Of a stretch of DNA of 64,000 nucleotides, positions 1 through 11,498 are shown in pieces (the stretch's first letter is position 1; each line of letters opens with the position of its first letter). Source of the stretch: Reticulitermes speratus (taxonomy: Eukaryota; Arthropoda; Insecta; Blattodea; Rhinotermitidae). The stretch is taken from assembly GCA_021186555.1 (NCBI GenBank), contig JAJKFL010000003.1, positions 30,616,908 to 30,680,907 on the forward strand, written 5' to 3'. A program made the position numbers and the translations under genes. The notes beneath the pieces were generated by a model that saw nothing but the letters and a program-made list of their open reading frames with translations, was not told where the DNA came from and ran no database searches.

Positions 1-86
1 AAAACCTATGAATTCATACTTAAGAAAAATGTACAAAATACGTCAAATGACGTACATATGACAATTTAAGGAAGAGGCGCTTGCTA

Positions 87-457
87 TTAAACGGTGGGTG
101 GGTCATCTGGATCAACATCTCCAATGTCAAACGATACAGGTGGCGATTCACGAGTCCCTGAAGATGGTCTGAAGAAATCACGCATTGAAGTCTGGAGAGA
201 CAAAGACCACCACTTCTTCTTCTTCTTCTTCATAATCTGCTCACCGCAGCAAGCATCCTCATAATATCTTGTCTAGTTGTTGCTCCTCGCTGCTCGTTCG
301 GATCAATGTCCTCAAACACGTTGATGCCATGCCTGTCAGTCAACTTCGAAACCGTCATGGTTCTATCCTTCGGCTGAGGGTCAGGTTCCTCAGCTTCTTC
401 AAAAGTGCTTTGCTTCCGAATTTCAGTAGATGGTGGAGCGTGAGGATCCTGATCATG
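87..457 (-). pseudogene. Probable pogo/Tigger-type transposase C-terminal relic
   Basis: Two minus-strand reading frames lie head to tail. The upstream one (about 457 to 230) has no start codon and encodes an acidic, coding-like stretch containing DRHGINVFEDIDPNEQRG and ending in a stop. The next frame encodes a lysine run from a (GAA)n microsatellite at about 210-231, then QTSMRDFF, then an acidic proline-rich tail ending at a stop at 87-89. QxxMxxFF is a PCNA-interacting (PIP) box, which is known at the C terminus of pogo/Tigger transposases. The microsatellite probably caused the frame change. No DDE catalytic core is visible, so this would be an internally deleted copy. Adjacent pogo-like subterminal repeats at 520-600 agree. 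Family assignment is inference from the PIP box, the acidic tail and that context. Confidence 0.4.
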
Positions 458-519
458 GTATTAGAGCAATCGACGACATCTTCAGCTACGAACGCAGGAA
501 TTTGCGAGCTTGGTTTATT

Positions 520-600
520 GGGTCCGCGGGACAAACGAGGTAAGTGCGGAAAGACGTAAGTCGAGACGACGTAAATCGGGGGATGGCTCTAACAGAAAGT
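520..600 (-). mobile_element. Tigger/pogo-like subterminal repeat
   Basis: Read on the minus strand this stretch repeats a CGAYTTACGTC motif (CGATTTACGTC, then CGACTTACGTC, then CGCACTTACCTCG). Tandem CGACTTACGTC-type motifs are typical of the ends of Tigger/pogo DNA transposons. It lies on the 5' side of the transposase relic at 87-457. The exact terminus and a TA target site were not resolved. Confidence 0.35.
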
Positions 601-993
601 TGTTAGAACTGTAGAAGGCACACCCATATTTCGAGCATATTTGAAGTTTCGTACTTCGAAATAAAGTGTGATAAGAAATTAGGTCGATTCACCTGTAAGT
701 TACTTCGTTTTCCGTCTGATTAAATAAATACTGAAGTACTGGAGCTAGGCTATGCAAATTTATACAGCGATGGATCACAAACATACCTACACATTACCTA
801 TGAAACATTTATGAACATTATAATAAATACTTAGCAATTATAAACGTAGTGATAATCATAAAATTGATAATTTTCACGTTTGTATCCACACACTAGCAAA
901 TAACACTACATAATCAAAATACAAATTCAAAGTACATATTTATCGTCTGTGCAACAATACAACGTATTAGTAACCTGCACCACGGAACTGGGA
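601..993. other. AT-rich stretch, nothing recognised
   Basis: AT-rich sequence without a usable open frame or a repeat that I can match elsewhere in the window. Confidence 0.5.
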
Positions 994-1283
994 GCCGGGA
1001 CAGCTCGGGTGGAAGAAGCTGGACATCAGACGAAGGGCGGTTCTAGCTCGGGAAGACAGAAGCAACAGCCGCGATGAAGTATGACACAATAAGACATTTT
1101 ATTTCCTGAAAAGCGTCCAGACCGGCTCTGAGGCACACCCAGCCTCCTACTGAATGGGTATTGGGGCTCTTTCTCCGGGCCTAAAGCGGTCCGGGCGTGA
1201 GGCTGACCACGCACCTCCATCTAGTACCGAGGTTAAGAATGAGTGGACATATAAATCCACTCCCCCATATATTTTCTTAGCAT
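994..1283 (+). mobile_element. SINE-A copy (tRNA-derived)
   Basis: The head GCCGGGACAGCTCGGG resembles a pol III A box. The body carries the family signature: GTCCAGACCGGCTCTGAGGC, then the 'CCTACTGAATGGGTA' segment, then AAAGCGGTCCGGGCGTGAGG, then CTCCATCTAGTACCGAGGTT. The same order appears at about ten other places in the window. The B-box region is diverged here. Confidence 0.75.
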
Positions 1284-2934
1284 AGGGGCAACTTTACTAC
1301 TGGAAATGACGCATTAAACTTATAGCCAAATTACATAATTAGGCTCTACTGCGTCTTGAGGAATGTACGAGACAAAAGTTATTCTAAGACTTTATGCTTT
1401 ACGCGGAATTACATAAATACACATTCATGCATCTGACAGCATTAAATTTTTACAAGACCATTATCCGGCTTGTGCGTGAAAAATTGGGAAGGAAAATATT
1501 TGTGAAACGTATGTTAAGTGGCCTAGTCAATGGCAGCTACGTGGTCTACAGAAAATACAATTTTTATCCTTCATACCTGTGCAGTGACGACGTATTTCGT
1601 GATACAATGTTTATAATGTACACCCAGTTTTACATTCTAACTTGGCAGTGGAAACAGAAGGTACGGCGAAGTGCCAGGATTCGAAATAAAATTAAGAACT
1701 CACTTAGCAGGCACTAAGATCCAAAGCGATGGTTTGATGACACCCAGAACATGACAACGCTCTCACGAGTTTGGGGAGATAAAACCAACAGTCAACGACA
1801 TAATGTAACAGGACTGGTGTAACTGGAAGGCTGTTAAATAAGGCAATTTCTCAAGTTCAACCACTTCCTCTTCGACTTTTGTTTAAGTGCTCAATTACCC
1901 ACTACTTTATTGCAGGTAGAACCATGGCGGAGCGCCATCATAACGTGATAACAATAACTCGACTGGTCAAAAAGGTACTTACTCAGCGCACGTCTTCGAT
2001 TCTAGACGATGATTCATATAACTTATTCGTAAATGTACACTATTTCGTCACAGGAACCACGGATATCACTTCAATAAAAGAGGTGAAAGACTCCCCCTCA
2101 CAATTGCACTGGATTCAATTTGCTTACACAAACATTCTCAAATTCATCATCACCCCAAAAAATCTCAAATATGTCGTGCACTGACTGGCTAACTTAACTG
2201 GTTGACCGAATAACTAGGTGACGGACTAATTAACTGACCAGTTTATTGGCCGATTGACTGATAGACTAGATGGCTGTCTCATCTGACTGCCTCAATCATC
2301 GGCTGGTTGTTTTGTGTCGTTGTGACAACTTATGTGGCGGCACGCCTAAACATACCTCAATTTTAACGGGTGACAAAAAATTCGTAATGTTTAGCTACAA
2401 GCCCCCAACGAAGAAACAAACTTGAACACGCGAAGACGTGACTTACCTAAAAACAAACCGACATAGTTCATTAAACACGGGTCTAATAATGAAACGCATG
2501 AAAGAACCCTTCACGTGGCAATATCGGTGAATAAGAAACTGTAAATTACCGATTGAATACGCGGTATCTGGAGCTTTGTATACGACATACGCAGAGAATG
2601 GAGTAATCAGTTTATATACAAGGACGATAGTCATACCTTTGCAAGTTCTTGAATTTACGTAACTTATGCTGGACACTGTGCATGACACGCTATTTGTTTT
2701 AGCGGTTTTAATCACATAAACGTGTAACATGCTTTTAAATAAGTATTAGGTTAACTAAAATGTGCACACATTAATCCACACAAAGGCATTCTTTTAATTC
2801 ATTTAAAATAACTGCAAAGTTTTGAATGCCTTCGATCAATATCCAAAACGGGGGGATGGCCAACTGACGCCGAAACATGCAGGAGCTAAGCAATAAACAT
2901 AGCTGTGACCTTGTATCATGTACTTTATAGGTAT
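1284..2934. other. No recognisable gene
   Basis: Open frames of 107 codons (1394-1717, +) and 101 codons (1879-2184, +) start with ATG but have no motif I recognise and no coding-like composition, so I do not call them genes. A degenerate repeat of TGACTGGCTAACT-like words occupies about 2180-2290. Confidence 0.5.
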
Positions 2935-3260
2935 ATATTACTAATATTGTAAAGCTATCCCTATACAGGCCTTCCAGAAGGTTGAGGCTCCCAGATTTCC
3001 AGACAATCAGCACAAGAAGGTGGTAAGGTTGTCAGCCCTACGCACCGACGGCCTTTACCCCCCCCCCCCCCGCCCCAGGAAGTATTCCTGGTACACATTT
3101 CTGTTAGAGGCTGAGTCGACCCCAGGGCCATAGTGCGGCCGGAAGGATTAAGTCAATGAAAAATCCCAATGACTCCGTCGGAAATCGAATCCGCGACCTT
3201 CCGGCTTGTATAGCAGTGCCTCAACCGACTGCTCCACCGCGTACCCCATATTACTAATAT
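2935..3260 (-). mobile_element. SINE-B copy with perfect 13-bp target-site duplication
   Basis: ATATTACTAATAT occurs at 2935-2947 and 3248-3260, bracketing a 300-bp element. On the minus strand it opens with GGGTACGCGGTGGAGCAGTCGG (A-box-like), followed by a GGTCGCGGATTCGATTTCC B box, then the SINE-B body ending in GCCTGTATAGGG. A poly-C run interrupts it at about 3057-3070. It matches the copy at 22819-23108 throughout. The family is a tRNA-derived SINE; its ATTCGA B box and head-tail order are seen directly. Confidence 0.85.
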
Positions 3261-5062
3261 AAGCTACGTATTAATAGAATACTTAAATGGTAAGAACCGT
3301 CCCATTCAAGTCCCGAAATTTTATTTCGCCACTCGAATCTATGCCTAGAAATAACGTCGCTGTTGTTGACTAGTTACATGATCCATACTGTAGATATCGC
3401 AGCCAATAATTCCTGACCTGTAACTCGAAATGATAACTGTTTCCTTGCAACGGACCACGTGTAAATATATAGCCAACTGTTATGCAACTCTTCATAAAAT
3501 GCATAAACTGTTGCTAAATAATGAGCAAAATGTAGGTCTCCGTTGATAGCGTGTCGTCTATAAAGAAGACAAGTTCGAAATGCATGCAAACTTTAGAATC
3601 GTATGTCATGGTAGTGCTGTATAACTGTTGACTTTGATGCATTTAAGGGAAAGCACTTGCAGAAACACAGCAGCGACGTGATCTCTAGTAAAGGCATTAG
3701 CATACCACTGTATCAAAATTGGCCAATTGAAAACTCACACACAAAAAAGACACATGCCCACACAAAAGAGAATTATTGCACTTCGGAGCAACGAGATTAA
3801 AAAAAGGCCCTTAAATGTTCACTGTTGTTATTTTGATGAAGAAAACAGCATTTTGTCTCATATGAAAACACTCTTTCGGGAAACAGTTCCTACATTCATC
3901 GTCCAGTACCTCGGTGATGACCAGTGACGTAAAACCATATACAGTGGTCTTAACATAGAACTACAGGCAGCAACAGAGGAGCAGGGATGTTTGCAAACCG
4001 TACAGGGAAAAGCCTATTTCATCGGTCTGCATCTCGCTGACCAGGAAACGGAGACAACTCCGACTAATTCTGGAACTACACCGTACTTTGAAACCACGTA
4101 TAAGCCCTAGAAGTCTGTTTTGTGTTGCTTTATACTACCACTTCAATACCATTTAGTCAGACAAAGAGGCATATGGAAATAAAGCGCCGTATTTTCTCTT
4201 CGACGCCGTTCATTTTTCGCAGAAATTATTTTCATACGAGAAATGTAAAGAAAGCTGAGCTTACTGCGAAAACTTGCTTCCAGAAACGACCTGAATGACG
4301 TTTGTGTCGCTCTCAAAACGCCCGCAAACAAGACACTAACTGAAGAATTGTGTCCGAATATGCAGCATTCGTTTCGTATGACGTCCACCAGGTAATATTG
4401 GAGAACGACAGCAGCTGGCACCACTTATTAATGGTAAATCACTTCTAGTGTAAATTTGGCACCACGCAGTGAACAGGCTCCTCGATATCCCCGGTTGACC
4501 TACAGACGGATGTACGCATGAATATATGGCCCAACGCATTCCCATATAGCGTTCTTCTTCACACGCATGTATTACACGAGTACAAGTCTGGAGTACAGCT
4601 GAATATTGTTGCTACTCTCTGTTCGTTTGCACTCAGAACGTGGCGGATTATGGATACATTCGCACGGCAATGCCGTCTGTTCCGGCCGGTTATTTTTCTG
4701 CGAGCACGTGCTGATCGTGATAATTAAATTACGTCGATGACTGTCCCCCCGGCAGGCAGGCGCCCGGTGTCTGGCAGACAGAGCCACTGTACAGCAAGTA
4801 GCGTTGTTTACGAACGGAACAGCCTCAGCAAGTGGCAATACACACACCTTAAACTACAACGTTTATTTTTCCTCCCCCCACCTCCCCCCAGACCTCCCCC
4901 CCCCCCCCCCCCCGTCTGTTTAGAACAAAATGGATGGGCACATCAAGTGGCTAGGATGATGATGCTGATGCTTGGAGGATACTGGGAGGGGCAGCACGAC
5001 AATTTGTAATCCTGCAAAAGACCCAAAACAAATCTACAGTGTGAAAGTGCGGAAGCCGAAAT
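3261..5062. other. No recognisable gene; poly-C tract at 4860-4913
   Basis: Only short overlapping frames on both strands are present, none with a recognisable domain. A strongly cytosine-rich low-complexity tract lies at about 4860-4913. Confidence 0.5.
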
Positions 5063-5359
5063 AAGTGTTCCTTCACTGTACATATAACCAACTAAATGCA
5101 TCTTCACTCTCAACTATTTATAGTTTACAAATTTCCCCTACATATGTTTTGGTCTATACATAGACCATCATCAGGGGGTACACAAACTACACTTTATTTA
5201 CATCCACAGGTTCACTTTGTCACTATATTAATTTTAGTTATAAATGTATGGGAAATTTGTAAACTATAAATACTTGAGAGTGAATGTGCATTTGCTTGGT
5301 TATATGTACAGTGAATTGAAAATGCACGGTGAATGTCATATAAAAAAGTGTTCCCTTCA
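5063..5359 (-). mobile_element. Inverted-repeat element with hammerhead-like core
   Basis: Arms of about 68 bp (from 5072, and ending at 5315) are imperfect reverse complements, beginning TTCACTGTACATATAACCAA. The left arm runs into a motif that reads on the minus strand CTGATGATGG, a 7-bp stem GGTCTAT/ATAGACC, then AAAACATATGT. This resembles the hammerhead ribozyme core CUGAUGA-stem II-GAAAC with G12 changed to A, so it should be inactive. After the right arm comes a tail AATGCACGGTGAATGTCATA shared with the element at 25901-26049. AAGTGTTCCTTCA (5063-5075) and AAGTGTTCCCTTCA (5346-5359) form a candidate target-site duplication with one indel. Confidence 0.65.
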
Positions 5360-5891
5360 ATTTTATACTAATCTACATCGTCTGTAGTTTATTACATCAA
5401 GAATAAGAACAAAGTGATTAAAAAATGGAAGGAACTGAAGGCCTGGAAGTCGTCATTGAATTCGCAGTTCGAAGTATAATGGGCATAACTGACCTTGTAA
5501 CTGATAGCTGTTACAGTTCTGAAACAAGAAACAATCACGTTAAGAAAAGTAGAACCTTAATGTCACACGGCAGTTGACTGAAGGGGGTTACACCTCCGAC
5601 TGGAATTCGAGAAATGCCCCTTTCGAAGTCTTTGCCGAAAAACCTACAAACCCCAGAGATTTGCGAATTTCTTCCTTCCCTCCAGGCAAAGGTGCGATAC
5701 CATGTCTTAAATTTGTACACGACTGCTTCTTTCTTTTCCAGTTCATTATCATCCAGTCATTCGACGCTACTCCATTACTGACAAAGTCGTTAAATAAACT
5801 ACACATACAAACACCTTTCATTCATAACATCTAACTCCGAAGAAAGATGGCCACGTCATCTTCATGCTCCACTAAAGTTCAGCCTACAACA
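5360..5891. other. No recognisable feature
   Basis: Short frames on both strands overlap each other (about 5535-5834). None resembles a known protein. Confidence 0.5.
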
Positions 5892-6150
5892 GGCCATGAA
5901 GGCACAGAGGGGGAGTAGAGGTATAGCTCTACTCTTTCTGTAACCTCGGCGCTAGATGTGGGTGGGTGGTTAACGCCACACCCGGCCACTTTTTGCCAGG
6001 GTAAAGAGACCCGTTACCCATCGTACAGGAGGCTGGGTGGACATCAGGGCTGGTCTGGACGGGCGCGGAAAATATCGGCCTCACCGGAGTTCGATTCCCG
6101 GACCGTCCAGCCCGTAGCCAGTCGCTATACCGACTACGCTATCCCGGCCC
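5892..6150 (-). mobile_element. SINE-A copy, full length, minus strand
   Basis: On the minus strand it starts GGCCGGGATAGCGTAGTCGG (A box), has GGGAATCGAACTCCGG in the B-box position, then the GTCCAGACCAGCCCTGATG body and ends with the family's 'AGAGCTATACCTCTACTCCC ... TGCCTTCATGGCC' tail. This is one of the better-preserved SINE-A copies. Confidence 0.85.
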
Positions 6151-6367
6151 ACGCTTCACTAGTCTTCATACTGAATAAGGCAAATCAGCGAATATAAACT
6201 ACAAGTCAAACTTAGTTCTACTGCTGTTATCTCATTAGTCTTCCTGCGTAGATACAGAAACAATACACTAATCAGAATGATCAGTGATTGAAAAACCATA
6301 ACCTCAAAGGGGATTTTCAACCTATATAATGACAGTAACATTGTACGTAATACTGTTTATTACTGGA

Positions 6368-6615
6368 GCCGGCATAGCATGGTCGGTATAGTGACTAGGT
6401 TACGGGCTGGACACTAGAGGAATCATGGTTCGATACGCGGCAAAATTAACAGATTCATCTATTCTTCAAACGCGTCGAAAGACCGACTGAGGCCCACCCA
6501 GTACACTGTTCAATGGGTACCGGGAGGGGGGGGGGGGATCTTTCAGCGAGGGTAAGGCGGCCGACGCGTGAACGTAGTCATTCATCCTACAATCGAGGAG
6601 TTTGTCGACCTGTTG
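6368..6615 (+). mobile_element. SINE-A copy, plus strand
   Basis: Starts GCCGGCATAGCATGGTCGG, continues with TGACTAGGTTACGGGCTGGA, a decayed B box (GGTTCGATACGC), then GAGGCCCACCCAGTACACTG and a G-run at about 6526-6538. It lies 217 bp from the oppositely oriented copy at 5892-6150. Confidence 0.8.
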
Positions 6616-7489
6616 ACCCGTTCTGAGCTCAGCTGTCCAGTAGAATTTTGCTGACAACTTTCTGATTTGTTTTCAAGAATTTACGATAAAGCACTTCTTG
6701 AACTAAAAACGGGAGACTAACTGCTGTTGTTGAATGCCATAAACTCTCCCATTCCCACGGCCATACTTAAGATTTGTGGGCACCTCGCATATGGAACAAC
6801 AGTAACAATTACTGCTCGCTCTCCAGTTAACGAATACATTAGTAGTCTATAATTGCTCAGTAATACAATTCCTAATCAGTTCGTTTTGTCTGCTGCCTTG
6901 GGTTAACCATCCTCCCTTGCAGGGGACGAGAGAGCGCTATTTAAACAAAACGGTAACTGGACACTTCGCTTTCAATATTTAGGCCCTATAGTCTGTAAAA
7001 AATAAACACCTAAGACAGAGGCAGAAACGAGTGTGAATTTCAACACAAATTAAGCTATGTGCCAACAGACATAGATATCAAAACTGCAGCAAACCCAATG
7101 TTGCCAGTCCAAATTTTCTTCCACTGTTCCTACGTTAAAGAAACTAGGTTTACAATGAGGGGTAAAAGAAGATTGGGGTGGGCCCACTTCTGTGTGGGGA
7201 GGAAGTCGCATGCGGTGGAGATGCACTAGGCAGTAGTTTACGCCTGATAGGGTCGTTTCAGTGGGACATTTATTGTGAATTGTGGGAAGCAGCAATTTTT
7301 ATACTGAAACTTCGCGGCTCTCTTACGTACAATAGAGTGAGTTGACTTTTGGGACCAGATGTGACCCCGCAACACGACCAGAACACACTCTGCAGGAGTG
7401 AAAGAAAAAGGATAACTGTGCCTGCGCGAGAATGAGTTAGCAACGGATATATTACACTTCAGACGTTCCTGAAGTCAGGGCATTCCAAG
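6616..7489. other. No recognisable feature
   Basis: Unique-looking sequence with no credible open frame, tRNA-like box or internal repeat. Confidence 0.45.
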
Positions 7490-7775
7490 CTGCATTACCA
7501 GCGAATCTCCCGGCACTGACAGGAATGTTACATCTCCAGGCATCTGTAACGTTTGGGCAATTTTCTTTATGAACGAATCTTGTTTGCAGACACGTAAGCC
7601 AATATTACATCGTGAGAGATATGCGAAGTAAGATCAGTTCAGACTGCTTTATTAATAAACCTTCCGTTACAGACAGGTAAGCCCATATTACACCTGTAGA
7701 GATATGTGAAGTATGATAAACCCTGATTACTTTATTAGCCCATCTCCCGACACAGACCAGTGGCTTTACTGCTTA
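7490..7775. repeat. Diverged ~85-bp tandem repeat, about 3.3 units
   Basis: Units starting near 7490 (partial), 7561 and 7648, with a partial one from 7731, share the order TTTATTAATAAACCTTCCG, CAGACAGGTAAGCCCATATTAC and GAGATATGTGAAGTA. Period is 83-87 bp. Units differ at many positions. Confidence 0.6.
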
Positions 7776-8174
7776 AGGCATGACGCCTGGAATATTGCGG
7801 TGCTGACAAAATTACAGCCCATTGGCTGTTAAGTTTGAATCGGGTATAAACAAACCAGGTCCTACGATACAACCTTTTGAAGTTTAGCGGGCGACGGGCC
7901 CAGTTAAATGCAAGTGGGAGTAAAGCCTGAGCCTCTAAGCAACTATTTACCCACCTTCATGAGGTAATACTCAGGCACGGGGCCAACTTACCCTTTCACG
8001 TTTATCACCAAACTTGTGTGTCAGTATAAAATGGCATGAACTTACCGCCTCCACAAGCAATGACGCGCGGGCTGAAATGGATCTTAGCGTTCTGTCGGAC
8101 TCTCTCAAAACAAGAAGCAGTAAAATGATCTCAGAATTTTAGTACGCTTGCTGTACCCTGTTGGCAGCAATGTT

Positions 8175-8310
8175 ATAACTTAATACATTTCTAATAGCGT
8201 GGGTTCTTGGACTACCCAACAGATGAACGCGGGTAACTATTTACCAATCATCGCGACGGTATATCCCAGAAGACTTAAATCTTCATCAACACCGCTGTGA
8301 GAACCTTAAT
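8175..8310. repeat. Repeat F fragment
   Basis: Contains CGCGACGGTATATCCCAGAAGAC followed by TTAAATCTTCATCAACACCG and CTGTGAGAACC. This is the shared end of the palindromic repeat F seen at 12.2, 15, 23.2, 24, 50.3 and 55.7 kb. Confidence 0.55.
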
Positions 8311-8378
8311 TTGCGAATTACAAATTTCGTATGAAGTGAAACATTTAAAAATACTGGGCGATATAGTCTAATAACATC

Positions 8379-8663
8379 GCATTAAAACGTCCTTCTTATT
8401 CTGACCTCTTTCTACCTACTTCTTGTAAATGTAGAGGGCCTTGTTGCATTTGATCACACTCAATGACACACACACTAGGTAGGATTCCTCTGGACGAGGG
8501 ATCGGCCCGTCGCAAAGACCTCTACCTGACAACACAAACAACACTCACAAGAGAAAGACATACATGCCCCCGGCGGGATTCGAACCCGCAATACCAGCAA
8601 GCGAGAGGCCGTAGACCCACGCCTTATACCGGACAGCCACCGGGATCGGCTGCATTAAAACGT
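8379..8663 (-). mobile_element. SINE-C copy with perfect 12-bp target-site duplication
   Basis: GCATTAAAACGT at 8379-8390 and 8652-8663 brackets the element. On the minus strand it starts GCCGATCCCGGTGGCTGTCC, has GCGGGTTCGAATCCCGCCGG as a B box, then GGTAGAGGTCTTTGCGACGG and ends with a diverged tail through GTGATCAAATGCAACAAGG. It matches the complete copy at 47198-47460. Confidence 0.88.
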
Positions 8664-10182
8664 AAGGGGAGAAAACATATTGTTCAAAAGACCAGAAGAA
8701 CAGAAACAAGAAACGATTATCGCGAATAAAACCAGAAATCGCATTAGATACAGCTTACAAGAAATTCTGAATGTTACAGAAGACACAGTTCTTCGAGTTC
8801 CTCAGTTAATTAAAGAAAATTAATGTTGTCCGTCTGGCTACTATCACCAAGCAATTAAGGCGTTTAGGGAGAAGACTTACAAACAGCATAGTTTGTCGGC
8901 ATCAGATGGACCCCCGCGGTCCAGCCAATAAAGACGTTACGTACCGGTACTAAATAGTGGCAAACAGAAACACCAGGAATCGAAGTCTGGTACTCCAACC
9001 CTTTACAGGTCTGAGTGAGCTGTCATGGGTCTTGGCCACAGCAAAGGAGATCGGAATCAGCAATAAATTTAATTTCATGATATGAATAGATCATGTACCA
9101 TGGCGCCTGCTGGCTTCCCCAGACGGTGAAGTTGAACACATAAAAGACAAGAGCAGACCCATGTGATAATTGACTCCAGCAAAAACGTTCAGGTACATAA
9201 AGTTATTTAGAAACTCTATATGCCTCTACAGAAACTATAACAATTCTGTATCAACGATGCATGTTAACAATCCTGGTAACAGACTATATGGCAATGATGA
9301 AACTGGTTTTGGAGGTGCTTGTTCCGAAATAGGGCCCCCCCCCCATCCCCGCAACATTCTACCTAATACCGTTGGTTTCTCTTGTGCAGCAACAAGATAC
9401 AATAGTCTTTGTGTCCAATGTGGTTCCTCGCTAGTTTCTCTGTGTTAAGACTGAGGGGGTTATTGGAAGAGATTGAGCACAATTATTGCTGGACCGTGTG
9501 GGAGGTAGCCCAGGTCCGCACTAGAGACATGACCACTACTAGAACCACGACAACGAGGAATTAATTAAGGAAGTTTAGCCCCCGGCTGTAACGTTGTCAT
9601 ATTAACGGGTCTCTTCTCTGTGAGGCGATGTCCATATACACACAATGCCATTTCCTTTCAGCACATCTGTATTAATCAGGGGTGCCCATCACTGATGTGG
9701 CTGCATTACTAGTTACGAAATTCGAATAAGTATCAGTGACTAAAGTTACGGGACGGACATTATTAAGAAGATCGCAATGTCCTGTCACAAAGTCTGATAT
9801 CAGTCGGTACTCGAATCCGGGGCTTACCATATTCAATGCACAGATGATAATCAAATGCCTTGTAATAATGTTCAGGCACACTGGTGACACAGCCCTTTGA
9901 ACTTGAAGTGGTTCCATCACACGAACCATAATACTTTAGCCGTTCGTGAGCCGGCTCTCCCTGTCTCGGCCCAGGTGCGTCGGATCTCGGAGTTTACTTT
10001 GTGGAAGGCTAGGGGAGAGAGGGTCCACTTGGTACGGTTTAATGTCTTAATTTTTTACAATTTTTATATAAATGATGCACAAAAGAAGATGGCACTAGTC
10101 GCATGTGTCACTCCTCAACTTTGCAAGAAAATATAAGTAGTTTCAATAACGAACCCAAGGAAAAGGAATCTGTGGGCCAGGG
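8664..10182. other. No recognisable gene
   Basis: A C-run is present at about 9336-9347. Frames at 9170-9448 (+), 9672-9929 (-) and 9897-10136 (+) have no recognisable motif. Confidence 0.45.
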
Positions 10183-10290
10183 CCTTCTCATTATCGAGGC
10201 TTCATGATCACACTCAGACACACCACACTCGGTAGGAGTCCTCTGGATGAGTGATCAGCCCGACGCAGAGACCTGACAACACACGCCACT
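10183..10290 (-). mobile_element. SINE-C 3' fragment
   Basis: Contains CGAGGCTTCATGATCACACT, ACACTCGGTAGGAGTCCTCT and CGACGCAGAGACCTGACAAC, matching the 3' half of SINE-C in minus orientation. The tRNA-like head is absent. Confidence 0.75.
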
Positions 10291-10592
10291 CGGAAATTAT
10301 GAACAATTATTCGTGTGTATTTACATAGTTTAACGTTCTTAAGATTTGTACAGATCATTTATTTATCGTATTCCTCTATATTTTTTAATTATTTCGTCTC
10401 GTTTTACATGTCTTTCTTCGTTTTTGACAGGACTCTCCAGATTCCTTTGATTTCAGTTGCCAAGATACCAACTCTGTTTCTTCTTTTAATGCCTGTACCA
10501 GCAGAAAAACTTTGGGCTGTTCATTTTCTTTGTATTCCACCGTAAGATCAATTTTTTCTATTTGTCTCCACAGGCACTGATAAAAATGAAAA

Positions 10593-11395
10593 TTAAAGCC
10601 AGTAATAACGGAGCCTGGGAAGACTATTTATTGCACAGACGACCGTTGCTTCAAAATCGACCTTTATAATTTTTGGTGACCACAACACACAACAATTCTT
10701 CAGCAGAGTTAAATAATCATATGTTGTTTCTTTTTTGTCCGGTAAAAGTGCAAACAGAATTGGATATATGTAGTTTTCATGCGATGTGCTTCCGAGATCT
10801 ACGTGTAATTGAGCGAATTGTTTCGGACAACATTTAAATATGCAGTCTAGAAAAAAAGAAGTTCTGCTTCTAAGTAAATATTCACTATCTTCCCCAGCGA
10901 AGACAAGAATTATTTTTCCTGAGTCGTCAGTGTGATGGATTCGAAGAAAGCTGGAGTTATTTTCCAGACGTAAAACTTCTTCCGGAAATACAATTTTCAC
11001 ACTGTCTTCCGGATTTTGCTAAGTACCCAGAACGTTTCGCCGTTCTTTACACAGTCGAGTCTTAACATTATCGTATTTTGGTATTTCACTTACCATGTCA
11101 AGCCCTTTCGCGTAAATGTCTGATAATTCTTCCGTATGAATTGTATGTACAGACACAGACACGCCTTCCCTAGCTCTCTTTCTGTAGTTATCCAGTTTTA
11201 CTTTAACCTCGATTCCAGCTAGGTCTGAAAAGCAACTATGGACATTTTACTAACGATTTCGTGCTGTAAAGTAGTTTTCAGCTTCCCTTTGCACTTACCG
11301 CATTTGTCTTTAACACGCACCCAACTTAACAACTTCGAATTTTTCCGATGACTTCGATATTGACGTCCACTAAAAATCAAAGACGGTATTCTCAT
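10593..11395 (-). pseudogene. FLYWCH/MULE-type transposase pseudogene
   Basis: Minus-strand relic of a Mutator-like transposase with an N-terminal FLYWCH zinc finger. From ATG at 11395 the frame gives MRIPSLIFSG, then YRSHRKNSKLLSWVRVKDKC and KTTLQHEIVS, which fits a FLYWCH domain. A frameshift near 11240 moves into NVHSCFSDLAGIEVKVKLD, followed by a helical region with KTRLCKERRNVLG. An in-frame TAG near 11015 interrupts it. The 135-codon frame 10593-11000 then carries the transposase fold: D52 in FFLDCIFKC corresponds to the first catalytic Asp, HVDLGSTSHENYIYPILFAL is the typical core strand, and D115 in KIIKVDFEATV is the second catalytic Asp. The protein ends before the third acidic residue, so it is 3'-truncated as well as frameshifted. 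Family match is from remembered motifs; at least two disabling lesions are seen directly. Confidence 0.72.
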
Positions 11396-11463
11396 TCTCG
11401 CAGAAACTACAGTAGTCCGTTGATAATCCGGACAATTTAGGGCCAACTGTAGCCTCTCTTTCA

Positions 11464-11498
11464 CCCCGGTGATCCGGACAATGACCGGATCACCGGGG
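11464..11498. repeat. Perfect 14-bp GC-rich palindrome
   Basis: CCCCGGTGATCCGG, a 7-base spacer ACAATGA, then CCGGATCACCGGGG. It can form a strong hairpin. Confidence 0.9.

Noticed and set aside
1394-1717. 107-codon ATG frame, plus strand
   Set aside because: No recognisable domain, no splice or promoter context; length is within chance expectation for AT-rich eukaryotic DNA.
7490-7775. CRISPR-like array
   Set aside because: Diverged contiguous units with no conserved spacer structure; eukaryotic context.
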